DNA of 8,308 nucleotides from an uncultured Bacilli bacterium (GCA_944345045.1 CALVMI010000084.1:1-8308); one strand, 5' to 3'. Positions 1 to 6,633 are shown, counted from the stretch's first letter. Notes: a model not told the origin generated them from the sequence alone. Program-made: numbers and translations.

Positions 1-398
1 ACAAATAAATAAGCTTCAAACAAGCCAAAAATTGCTCCTAAGATCTTTGATGGTATTCCCAAAATAATAGTAAAATTCAAAATTTTCTCAAAGATGCCCG
101 TAATTTTAATAATAATCTGTAAGATAGCCATGAGCACTACAAAAACTAAAACAAATGCTATAACTTCATAAATAATGATATTTAAAGTTGTAAGGCCTTC
201 AAAATCTCCGGCAAAATTAAAAAATGGACAAAAAGAATAGAAAAACTTCGCGACGGGATTTTTTAAACTAAAAGCTAGAACGATAACTACAATCGCACCA
301 AGAAAAGTAACCGCACTTTTAATGACTCCTCTTTTAAAGCCAACAATGGCTCCCATAATTAAAAACAAAAATATAGACACATCAATAACTGTTGACAT
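1..398 (-). CDS. CvpA-family integral membrane protein, N-terminal part (runs off left edge)
   Basis: About 132 residues are visible, read leftwards from the ATG at 398 and open to the window edge, so the C-terminus is missing. The protein is very hydrophobic, with about three to four membrane segments. It starts MSTVIDVSIFLFLIMGAIVG followed by FKRG, the N-terminal pattern of the CvpA/colicin V production family (first helix, then a G-[FYW]-[KR]-[KR]-G turn). A strong AGGAGG at 403-408 precedes the start, and a good promoter lies further upstream. It is divergent from rnhC; in Bacillus subtilis a CvpA homologue (yshB) also lies divergent from rnhC, with zapA between them. CvpA-family proteins are poorly understood membrane proteins linked in enterobacteria to envelope homeostasis and colicin V export. 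Family assignment is fairly safe; the precise role is unknown. Confidence 0.8.
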   Translation of the reverse strand, partial: MSTVIDVSIFLFLIMGAIVGFKRGVIKSAVTFLGAIVVIVLAFSLKNPVAKFFYSFCPFFNFAGDFEGLTTLNIIIYEVIAFVLVFVVLMAILQIIIKITGIFEKILNFTIILGIPSKILGAIFGLFEAYLF

Positions 399-423
399 AA
401 TACCTCCTCATATTCTAGTTAAT

Positions 424-452
424 AGTATATCCTATTTCAAAGAAAAATGCAA
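424..452 (-). promoter_or_regulatory. Promoter of the CvpA-family gene
   Basis: On the minus strand TTGCAT (-35, 447-452) and TATACT (-10, 424-429) are separated by exactly 17 bases. This is a near-consensus housekeeping sigma promoter. The predicted transcript start near 417 gives a leader of about 19 bases that includes the AGGAGG site at 403-408. Confidence 0.7.
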
Positions 453-479
453 AAAAGTTCAAAAAAATTCTGTTAAAAA

Positions 480-508
480 TAGACAAACAAAAAGAAATTT
501 AGTAAAAT
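480..508 (+). promoter_or_regulatory. Probable rnhC promoter
   Basis: TAGACA (480-485) and TAAAAT (503-508) are 17 bases apart, each one mismatch from consensus. The expected transcript start is near 515, which leaves a leader of only about 11 bases starting at the GGTGAT ribosome site. The intergenic stretch is A-rich, so a chance match is possible. Confidence 0.45.
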
Positions 509-525
509 GAAATTGGTGATGAGTG

Positions 526-1458
526 ATGACAATCGTTTTTAAAGTAAGCGAGAAATTAAAAGAAAAAATGGCAAAATACTATGAAAATATTAAAAGAGAG
601 AAAACGCCACCTTATGCCGTGTTCCAAGCCCAAGATGCAGATACCATTATTACCCTATATGAATCAGGCAAAGTAATGTTTCAAGGCATCAGTGCAGATA
701 TAGACGCTAAGATGTGGGCCGAGATGGAAGAAAAGCTAACTGGCAAGAAAATTAATATTTATGAAAATGCCAAAAAACGCGAAAAAGAACAAAAAGAAAG
801 AAAAAAAATCTATAAAATGAGTACTATCGGTTCAGATGAAGTTGGCGTTGGCGATTATTTTGGCCCAATTGTTGTAACAGCTAGTTATGTTCCTAAAAAC
901 AAAATTGCTTTTTTAGAAGAATTAGGTGTTCGCGATTCAAAAGTTCTAACTGATGAAAAAATTAAACAAATTGCCCCTACTTTAATTAAAGAAATTCCAA
1001 ATTGTACCTTTATTCTTACTAATAAAGAATATAACAAATATCAAAAAATGGGTTACAACATGAACAAAATAAAAGCAATATTACATAACAAAGTGTTAGT
1101 TGAAATGAAAAAAAGAGAACCAAATTATGATAAAATCATCGTTGATCAATTTGTCTATCCAGCTAAATACTTTGAACACATTAAAGAAGCAACTGAAAAA
1201 GTTACGGATATTGATTTCACTACGAAAGCTGAAAGCAAATGTGCTTCGGTCGCGGCATCAAGTTGCATTAGTCGTTATATCTTTTTAGCTAAAATGGACG
1301 AACTATCAAAAGAACTTGGCGTAACGATTTTAAAAGGTGCTGGTGAGGACGTCGATAAATTAGCTGCGACTATTGTAAAAAAATACGGCGAAGAAAAATT
1401 AAATGAAGTAGCGAAATTAAATTTCAAAAACACGGAAAAATTAACAAAATATTTATAA
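526..1458 (+). CDS. rnhC: Ribonuclease HIII
   Basis: A 310-residue protein that cleaves the RNA strand of RNA:DNA hybrids in the cytoplasm, acting on R-loops and RNA primers. The first ~85 residues match the RNase HIII-specific N-terminal substrate-binding domain, followed by a lysine-rich linker. The catalytic domain opens with IGSDEVGVGDYFGP, containing the paired acidic residues D104 and E105. The other acidic residues expected for the DEDD site are D207 (in IIVDQF) and D275 (in KGAGEDVD). The segment ESKCASVAASSCISRY fits the conserved type 2 RNase H helix, and the length is typical of the family. The ATG at 526 is chosen over the in-frame GTG at 523 because GGTGAT (515-520) lies 5 bases from the ATG but only 2 from the GTG. 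It is a single-gene transcript ending in the terminator just after the stop. The N-terminal domain and the DEVGVGDYFGP block favour HIII over HII. Confidence 0.96.
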   Translation: MTIVFKVSEKLKEKMAKYYENIKREKTPPYAVFQAQDADTIITLYESGKVMFQGISADIDAKMWAEMEEKLTGKKINIYENAKKREKEQKERKKIYKMSTIGSDEVGVGDYFGPIVVTASYVPKNKIAFLEELGVRDSKVLTDEKIKQIAPTLIKEIPNCTFILTNKEYNKYQKMGYNMNKIKAILHNKVLVEMKKREPNYDKIIVDQFVYPAKYFEHIKEATEKVTDIDFTTKAESKCASVAASSCISRYIFLAKMDELSKELGVTILKGAGEDVDKLAATIVKKYGEEKLNEVAKLNFKNTEKLTKYL

Positions 1459-1487
1459 AAAAGAAGGAACACAATCCTTCTTTTTTT
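1457..1487. terminator. Bidirectional rho-independent terminator between rnhC and holA
   Basis: A perfect 12-bp inverted repeat: AAAAAAGAAGGA (1457-1468), a six-base loop, and TCCTTCTTTTTT (1475-1486). The A-run on one side and T-run on the other let it end transcription in both directions. It serves rnhC, whose stop overlaps its left edge, and the convergent holA, whose stop codon (1486-1488) overlaps its right edge. Confidence 0.85.
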
Positions 1488-2418
1488 AAACAAAATACTT
1501 GGTTAAAAAAGTATACATACTCATATTCTTATCTTCTTGACCAGATTTTATTTTATAGTCCATATGGGCAAGTAAAACGAGCGTACTTTTTAAATCATCG
1601 ACATGAAATAAACTTGCATTGCGCATAATTTTTTGCACTTGCCATTCTTGAAGTTTTAATTCTTTTTGAATATCTTTAAAAGAATACCCTTTTTTTTCAT
1701 ATATTTTATAATATAACAAAAGTCGAAATTCTCTAACAAGTAAATTCAAAAGTTGTAAAGGATCTACTTTTACTTGTTCAAACTCTTTTAAATACCGAAA
1801 AGCCGTAGTCGCATTTTTCTCTATAACCGCATCAGTAAATTTAAAAATATTTTCATTTAAATTAGGTGGTACGATAGCTTTAATATCTTTTAAAAGAATC
1901 GTATCCCCTTTTTTATATAATAACGAAAGTTTTTCTATTTCATTACAAATCAAATCAAACTGACTTAAAGAAGAATCAATCATAAATTTAATCACGGCAT
2001 CATTTACTTTAAAGCCTTGCATTCTTTTTTGCACTTCTTTTGTAAGTTCATATCCTTTGGGCGCTAAAAGTTCTTTATATGTACAAATTTCAAGCATTTT
2101 TTTCGTAATACTTTTTCTTTTATCAAGATCCGTATATGTTACAAAAAAAAGGGTTGTACTTGAATAAGGATGTTCTAAATAAGAAAGTAACATCTTTTCT
2201 TCTTTTTCACTAAGCTTTTCTTTACCAAAAAAATCGGCATTTTTAACAATTAAATATTTCTCTTCTTCAAATAAAGAACCATAACCTGCCTCTTCTAAAA
2301 TTTCTTCTAAATTTTTATTATATACATAAGTAATCTTTTTTCCTTCCAAAGAAATAATAGATTCTAAATATTCTTCTAATAAAACATGAGAATCCGTTTT
2401 AAGTAAATAAAGATTCAT
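1486..2418 (-). CDS. holA: DNA polymerase III subunit delta
   Basis: A 310-residue protein of the HolA/YqeN type. Delta is the wrench of the clamp loader: it binds the beta sliding clamp and opens it for loading onto primed DNA. The sequence opens MNLYLLKTDSHVLLEEYLE and continues with an acidic/hydrophobic AAA+-like domain lacking Walker motifs, as expected for delta. The C-terminal collar region contains the family-like stretch DPLQLLNLLVREFRLLLYYK (about residues 218-237). It is slightly shorter than the roughly 340-residue Bacillus protein. A longer reading from GTG at 2427 is rejected because that codon lies inside the ribosome site AAGGTGA (2424-2430), which is correctly spaced from the ATG at 2418. 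It is the usual gene after comEC in Bacilli; here it directly follows the displaced ComEC tail. A terminator at 3052-3070 should cut it off from the upstream comEC promoter, so it probably has its own transcription start. Confidence 0.93.
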   Translation of the reverse strand: MNLYLLKTDSHVLLEEYLESIISLEGKKITYVYNKNLEEILEEAGYGSLFEEEKYLIVKNADFFGKEKLSEKEEKMLLSYLEHPYSSTTLFFVTYTDLDKRKSITKKMLEICTYKELLAPKGYELTKEVQKRMQGFKVNDAVIKFMIDSSLSQFDLICNEIEKLSLLYKKGDTILLKDIKAIVPPNLNENIFKFTDAVIEKNATTAFRYLKEFEQVKVDPLQLLNLLVREFRLLLYYKIYEKKGYSFKDIQKELKLQEWQVQKIMRNASLFHVDDLKSTLVLLAHMDYKIKSGQEDKNMSMYTFLTKYFV

Positions 2419-2423
2419 ACACT

Positions 2424-2430
2424 TCACCTT
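2424..2430 (-). promoter_or_regulatory. Ribosome binding site that fixes the holA start
   Basis: AAGGTGA on the minus strand lies five bases upstream of the ATG at 2418. The alternative upstream GTG start is part of this site. Confidence 0.7.
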
Positions 2431-2454
2431 CTCTTATCTTATCACGATTAAGAA

Positions 2455-3018
2455 TCAATACGTATAAAATTTTTGGTTTTTTTGACAAATTTTAAACCAC
2501 ATAGTATGAAAAATGCTTGTTTCATAATAAGGAATAGCTAATTCTTCCAACTTTTGAATTGTTTCTTTACTCGGATGATGATATCTATTATTCTTACCTG
2601 CTGAAATAATCGCATAAGAAGGTTGAACTTTTTCTAAAAAAGACTTATCACTACTCGTCTTAGAGCCATGATGTCCAAGTTTGATCACATCTGAAGAAAT
2701 ATTTTCATGTAACAACATTTTTTCTTCCGAAATAGTTGCATCACCCATAAATAAGAAAGACATTTGAAAAATGCGAATTTGCAAAATAATACTCGATTCA
2801 TTTTCATCTGTACTAATAAACTCATATTTTTTCATATCAAAAAAATCCGAAATATAGGAAGAAACTATTTTATGAGAATATAATGAAGCAATCTCTCTTT
2901 CAAGAGAATTATACCCATTAGAATTTAAAAGGATATTTTCTACTTCAATATTTTCTAATATAGATAAAGCATTTCCTGCATGATCATAATCTCCGTGTGG
3001 TGATATACGTTTATGCAT
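2455..3018 (-). pseudogene. Displaced C-terminal metallo-beta-lactamase fragment of ComEC
   Basis: A 187-codon open frame that matches only the last part of ComEC. It has the zinc motif HGDYDH at codons 8-13, then FLFMGDA, GHHGSKTSS and GKNNRYHHP, in the same order and spacing as residues 500-650 of the intact ComEC upstream. The channel domain and the DVGQGDS part of the nuclease-like domain are missing. The homology begins at HGDYDH; the seven codons before it do not fit the LLVLT strand expected there. There is no Shine-Dalgarno before the ATG. The TDxDG motif seen near the end of the intact tail has become TSIFH, suggesting decay. No stop codons or frameshifts are visible, so the event may be recent, and a translated product cannot be excluded. 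GC content is host-like, and holA follows after 36 bases, as expected for the native comEC end. I infer this is the original tail. Confidence 0.8.
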
Positions 3019-3036
3019 ACGGATGAAATACTTTTA

Positions 3037-3045
3037 TTTATAGCA
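3037..3045 (-). promoter_or_regulatory. Candidate extended -10 promoter upstream of the ComEC remnant and holA
   Basis: TG-C-TATAAA on the minus strand has an extended -10 form. It overlaps the end of the T-run of the preceding terminator. No convincing -35 is present. It could supply transcription to holA after the terminator, but in such AT-rich DNA the match is weak evidence. Confidence 0.3.
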
Positions 3046-3070
3046 AAAAAAAGATTGCAAGATGCAATCT
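3045..3070 (-). terminator. Rho-independent terminator of the CheD-like gene
   Basis: On the minus strand the stem AGATTGCA (3070-3063), a three-base loop and TGCAATCT (3059-3052) form a perfect 8-bp hairpin. It is followed by a run of T (A at 3045-3052 on the plus strand). The gene's TAG stop codon (3071-3069) runs into the first stem arm. Confidence 0.8.
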
Positions 3071-3905
3071 ATATTCTTCTCATTGAGCCAAACACACTAT
3101 TATTAGTTTTTGCTTGTGGGCAACCAATCACTACTCCCCATTTAGGATCAATTACTTCCTGCCAATTGGTAACATAAACAGCTTGATATTGTGGATTATT
3201 GAACGATGGTACAATTACTAAATTATATCCTTTTTGGATATATTCTTGCCAATATTTTTTAGATAATTCTTTTTCCTTTTCTTCTTCACCACATTCTTTC
3301 CCTAACGAGCAGTTGCCCATCCAAGCACCAAAATTAGTAATGTATATATTCAATTCTGGATGAACATATCCCCCAAATTCACTTAGAGCAGTTGCCATCA
3401 TATTAGCTTTATGTTGTTCTAATTCATATTCTGAATAATTTGAAATAACACCGTCAGGAGAGATTTGCACTTGAGAACTATAATTAAACTTAATATCACT
3501 AACACCTATACCATATTTTTCAAATTCTTTTAAAATAATCGCTAAAAGTTTTGTTTCTTTTTCTTTTAAAAATTTCATATTCTGAAAACTTTGAGTGCTA
3601 CTTAACGATATTTCTATACTTTCTATATTATTCCCAATACCATTTCTGATTCTTCTAAAATAAGATTGTAAAACATCAAAAGAAATGCCAATAATTTGCC
3701 CCATATCGACATGAGCAAGCAATCGAGATACTTTTCCATTATTGTCTTTTATTACTATCGATACTCCAACACATGGTCCTAGTCCATATGTTAATAGATG
3801 TTCTTTTGAATCACCCTCAATAATTGTACACATACCCATGCCTACCATTTTAACAGTTTCATCTTCTGGTATATTTATTGCCATTCTAGTATTATAATCT
3901 TTCAC
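3069..3905 (-). CDS. CheD-like cysteine deamidase/amidohydrolase-fold protein with a long C-terminal extension
   Basis: A 278-residue soluble protein. Residues about 17-70 match the CheD glutamine deamidase pattern: GMGMCTII, then LLTYGLGPCVGVSIV, then LLAHVDM. CheD uses a Thr, a Cys and a His; the corresponding T39, C45 and H65 are all present, and the Thr-Cys spacing of six matches Thermotoga CheD as I remember it. The loop between Cys and His is longer than in CheD. CheD proteins are usually near 160 residues, whereas this one has about 100 more. That extension includes a Cys pair (NCSLGKEC), an acidic/lysine stretch EEEKEKELSKK and an unrecognised C-terminal domain. From memory, the order of elements (Cys, then [TA]H-x-D, an EFxx helix, later a helix rich in A/E and FGG) also recalls eukaryotic protein N-terminal asparagine amidohydrolase (NTAN1). 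No chemotaxis genes are nearby. GTG 3905 is preferred because GGTGAT (3910-3915) is well spaced to it; ATG 3911 or 3917 are possible. Target and role are unknown. Confidence 0.72.
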   Translation of the reverse strand: MKDYNTRMAINIPEDETVKMVGMGMCTIIEGDSKEHLLTYGLGPCVGVSIVIKDNNGKVSRLLAHVDMGQIIGISFDVLQSYFRRIRNGIGNNIESIEISLSSTQSFQNMKFLKEKETKLLAIILKEFEKYGIGVSDIKFNYSSQVQISPDGVISNYSEYELEQHKANMMATALSEFGGYVHPELNIYITNFGAWMGNCSLGKECGEEEKEKELSKKYWQEYIQKGYNLVIVPSFNNPQYQAVYVTNWQEVIDPKWGVVIGCPQAKTNNSVFGSMRRI

Positions 3906-3921
3906 TTTCATCACCATCGTT

Positions 3922-3949
3922 ATTATATCATAAAAATTTAAAATAACAA
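3922..3949 (-). promoter_or_regulatory. Promoter of the CheD-like gene
   Basis: An extended -10, TGATATAAT (3922-3930), contains a perfect TATAAT. A TTGTTA box lies 16 bases upstream (3944-3949). The predicted start near 3915 gives a very short leader beginning with the GGTGAT ribosome site. The gene can therefore be expressed independently of comEC. Confidence 0.6.
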
Positions 3950-3966
3950 AACTTAGATAAATATAA

Positions 3967-6033
3967 TTATGGCTTGCAAGTTTCTATTTTTAATTTATTA
4001 TTTTTAATCTTAAACATAATACTTCCATCCATATCAGTTCTATATATTTTAGAATTAGATAAAATATTTAATACACTATCCTTAGGATGCCCATATCTAT
4101 TATTCTTACCAACTGATATAAGTGAATATTTAGGATTAATACTATTTATAAAGTATTTACTCGATGATGTATTTGAACCATGATGTCCAACTTTTAATAC
4201 ATCTATATCTTTTAAATTATATTTATCAAGAATATCTTTTTCTTTTTCTACTCCAGCATCTCCCATAAATAAAAATTTATAATTATTATAATTAAAATAA
4301 ATAACACTTGAATCATCATTTTCATTATTATATTCTTTAGTATTTAAAAACTGTAATTTATATTTATCTATATTTAATTCCTTGATACAAGAATAATATT
4401 TAATTTTCTTTTTATCTAATACTTTAATTAATTCTTGTTCTAAATCATTATATGGTCCACAATTAAATATCACTTTTTCTACTTTAAAATTATCAACTAA
4501 ATTAATAGCTTCTCCCATATGGTCGTAGTCGCCATGCGTTAAGACAAGCAAATCAATTTTTGAAATTCCCAAAGAAGCTAAAAAACTTACAATTGTTTCT
4601 CCTTGATCCACTTTGTTTTTTCTCTTCATCCACTCTTCATTGTTATAAGAAACTTTACCACCAGTATCAATTAAGAAAACTTCCCTTTGATAAGGACTTA
4701 TTATGAGAGCCGAATCTCCCTGACCAACGTCTAAAAAATATACGTAAGACGCCGAATCAAGTTTAGAACTTAATTTAACTCCTATAATAAACAAAAAGCA
4801 CAACAACACATATCTCTTTTTATTTGAATGTAAAAACAAAAAGAAACTCAAAATATAAAAAAGCCACCATAAAGGAAAAATATAAGGAAGAACAATTTTT
4901 CCAAAAGTAACATTTTGACACCAAGTATTTACAGCTTGAAAAATCTCTAAAATAACTTGAAACAAATCCCCCAAAAAAGGAGCCAAAACATAAAGAAAAC
5001 AAGCCGGATATAAAACGAAAGTCACAAAAGGAATAAAAAACATATTCCATAAAATAGATAACACGTTTACTTCATAAAAATGAAGAGCACTAATCGGCAA
5101 ACTAATAAAAAAGGCAATAGCACTTGTTTGTAAAAGATTCGCAAAATACCTCTTTTTTGGTTTAACAAAAAAGAAAGTAAAGCAAATTAGAAAGGAATAT
5201 TGAAAACCAATATCCATTATATAAAACGGATTTAAAAAAACTAAAAGCATAAAAACATACAAAAAAATTCTTTTAGTAGATAATCCTAGTCGAAAATACT
5301 TATTTAAAGAAAGACCAAAGAAAAAGAAAACACTTCGCATAACAGAAGGTGTAAAGCCAACTAAAAAAGCATAAAAAAACAAAAGTAAAAAAATAAGGAA
5401 ATCTTTTTTAGCACCAAATCTACGCAATAAAAAACGTAAAGCCATTGCAAATAAAGAAATATGCATTCCAGAAACCGCGAATAAGTGACTTATACCATTC
5501 TCGCGAATAGAATCAAGTTCAAGACCACTGGTATCCCCTAGTAATAAAGCAAGCAAATAATCAGCATGAGGATATTTGGAAATATAATGATAAATTTTTG
5601 TTTTCATTCTTTGAAAAATATTTCCTTCACCAGAAAAAGTAATTTCTTGAGCAGTAAAAACATAGTTGATTTTTTGATATCTTAAATACTCTTTGTAGTC
5701 AAAAGTATGGGGCATTAAAGAAGAAGAAGGTTCACTCATCACACCACTTAATGAAACCGTAATGCCATAGCCTATCTTCTTCTGTACCTCTTCTTTTTCA
5801 TCTTCACTAGAAAAATAGTAAAAAACTTGAATTTTTTCTTTGTCCAAAACAGTCATCGACAAAAAATTGCCGTCGATTTTAAATTTCTCAATCTTTCCAA
5901 AAACTTTGGTATCTTCTAAAGAATAAGCACTTTTAACCGGAAGAAGAAACCTTAAAAATACAATAAATATAAGAAAAACAAATAAGACCAATATAAACGT
6001 ATTAGATTGTAATATACGCTTCAAGTTCTGCAT
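3967..6033 (-). CDS. comEC: DNA internalization competence protein ComEC/Rec2 (chimeric C-terminus)
   Basis: A 688-residue polytopic membrane protein, the channel that passes single-stranded DNA into the cytoplasm during natural transformation. Residues 10-32 form a first membrane helix. Residues ~35-130 are the soluble DUF4131/OB-like region. Residues ~150-410 are the multi-helix Competence domain, including GISHLFAVSGMHISLFAMAL. Residues ~430-680 are the metallo-beta-lactamase-like domain, with DVGQGDS at 435-441, LIDTGG, the zinc motif HGDYDH at 500-505, FLFMGDA, GHHGSNTSS and GKNNRYGHP. The gene overlaps the comEA end by 32 bases with only a weak GAGAAAG ribosome site, so translational coupling to comEA is likely. 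Length and motifs indicate a complete protein. The coding sequence changes sharply in composition just after HGDYDH: the last ~180 codons are about 19% GC with many AAT/TAT/AAA codons, against about 33% before. A second, host-like ComEC tail lies downstream, so I infer this tail was replaced by foreign DNA. Confidence 0.95.
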   Translation of the reverse strand: MQNLKRILQSNTFILVLFVFLIFIVFLRFLLPVKSAYSLEDTKVFGKIEKFKIDGNFLSMTVLDKEKIQVFYYFSSEDEKEEVQKKIGYGITVSLSGVMSEPSSSLMPHTFDYKEYLRYQKINYVFTAQEITFSGEGNIFQRMKTKIYHYISKYPHADYLLALLLGDTSGLELDSIRENGISHLFAVSGMHISLFAMALRFLLRRFGAKKDFLIFLLLFFYAFLVGFTPSVMRSVFFFFGLSLNKYFRLGLSTKRIFLYVFMLLVFLNPFYIMDIGFQYSFLICFTFFFVKPKKRYFANLLQTSAIAFFISLPISALHFYEVNVLSILWNMFFIPFVTFVLYPACFLYVLAPFLGDLFQVILEIFQAVNTWCQNVTFGKIVLPYIFPLWWLFYILSFFLFLHSNKKRYVLLCFLFIIGVKLSSKLDSASYVYFLDVGQGDSALIISPYQREVFLIDTGGKVSYNNEEWMKRKNKVDQGETIVSFLASLGISKIDLLVLTHGDYDHMGEAINLVDNFKVEKVIFNCGPYNDLEQELIKVLDKKKIKYYSCIKELNIDKYKLQFLNTKEYNNENDDSSVIYFNYNNYKFLFMGDAGVEKEKDILDKYNLKDIDVLKVGHHGSNTSSSKYFINSINPKYSLISVGKNNRYGHPKDSVLNILSNSKIYRTDMDGSIMFKIKNNKLKIETCKP

Positions 6034-6631
6034 AAACTTTCTCGCCTATGCCACTAATATTTAAAAGATCTTCCTTCTTTGTGAATCTACCACAATTTTC
6101 CCGATATTGAATAATACTTTTCGCTTTAGATTCCCCAATACCAGGAAGGCTCATTAATTCTTCTAACGTTGCCGTATTAAGAGAAACAAGACCAGTCTGT
6201 TCAGATTTATCATCTGTTTTAGAAGAATCTTTATCAGTTTCTACAATTGCATCTTGTTTTTCCAATTTTTCAACTTCTTCATGCGTATAGACAGTAATAA
6301 CCATTTCATCTGTCACTTTTTTACTTAAATTTAAATTAGAAGTATCTGCATCTTCCGTTAGACCACCGGCTAAAACGATGATATCATGAACAATCGCCGA
6401 TTCTTGCACTCGGTAAATACCTGGATTTACAACTGCCCCTTTAATATCGACAACGACCTCATCAGAGCTCGTACTAGTTTCAGTACTTACATCGGTTTTA
6501 GGACAAATATATGCCTCTTCAGCTGTAACTTCTACAACATATAAGCTTGCAAAAACACCGCACAACAACGTCAATAAAAGAAAACCACAAAGAACTTTTT
6601 TCTCTTTTATCCAACTAAATATCTGTTCCAT
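6002..6631 (-). CDS. comEA: Competence DNA receptor ComEA
   Basis: A 209-residue membrane-anchored protein that binds double-stranded DNA outside the membrane and hands it to ComEC. Residues 11-31 are a single N-terminal membrane helix. Residues ~58-117 form an SLBB domain, with VVVDIKGAVVNPGIYRV and VHDIIVLAGGLTEDAD. A charged, Ser/Asp/Lys-rich linker follows to about 146. The C-terminal helix-hairpin-helix DNA-binding domain contains SLNTATLEELMSLPGIGESK and the second hairpin ISGIGEKVY. Length and domain order are those of Bacillus ComEA. The ATG at 6631 is supported by a strong site, AAAGGAGGAG-type, at 6634-6643. It overlaps comEC, giving the usual comEA-comEC operon. No comEB or comER is present in the visible upstream space, where ftsW/rodA lies instead. 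Confidence 0.96.
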   Translation of the reverse strand: MEQIFSWIKEKKVLCGFLLLTLLCGVFASLYVVEVTAEEAYICPKTDVSTETSTSSDEVVVDIKGAVVNPGIYRVQESAIVHDIIVLAGGLTEDADTSNLNLSKKVTDEMVITVYTHEEVEKLEKQDAIVETDKDSSKTDDKSEQTGLVSLNTATLEELMSLPGIGESKAKSIIQYRENCGRFTKKEDLLNISGIGEKVYAELEAYITI

Positions 6632-6633
6632 AG

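Larger units (their letters stand above)
3019..4505 (-). mobile_element. Putative inserted block: replacement comEC tail plus CheD-like cargo gene
   Basis: The block runs from the low-GC 3' part of comEC through the CheD-like gene and its terminator to just before the displaced ComEC tail. Its right part (hand count over 3961-4500) is about 19% GC, against about 33% for 4501-4680. Host-like ComEC tail sequence resumes immediately left of it, starting at the equivalent HGDYDH codons. It contains no recognisable recombinase, transposase, terminal inverted repeats or clear target duplication. The arrangement resembles integrative elements that restore the 3' end of a target gene. Homologous recombination with DNA from a relative, taken up by competence, could give the same result. 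Boundaries are approximate. Confidence 0.5.

Noticed and set aside
322..510. Plus-strand open frame of 62 codons
   Set aside because: It lies antisense to the CvpA-family gene and its promoter; its peptide has no family features and the opposite strand carries a clear membrane protein with a strong ribosome site.
1275..1493. Minus-strand open frame of 72 codons
   Set aside because: Antisense to the end of rnhC and across the terminator; Phe/Ser-rich shadow peptide.
2419..2427. Upstream GTG start for holA
   Set aside because: The GTG is part of the AAGGTGA ribosome site serving the ATG at 2418.
3974..4183. Plus-strand open frame of 69 codons
   Set aside because: Antisense to the AT-rich comEC tail; no supporting ribosome site or homology.
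2455..4536. Simple tandem duplication of the comEC tail as the sole explanation
   Set aside because: The two tails differ greatly in GC (about 19% and 31%) and sequence, and a CheD-like gene lies between them; a plain local duplication does not explain this, although an old duplication cannot be fully excluded.
4820..5050. Minus-strand open frame of 76 codons
   Set aside because: Out-of-frame shadow inside the membrane-helix part of comEC; Phe/Ser/Cys-rich composition reflects the comEC codons.
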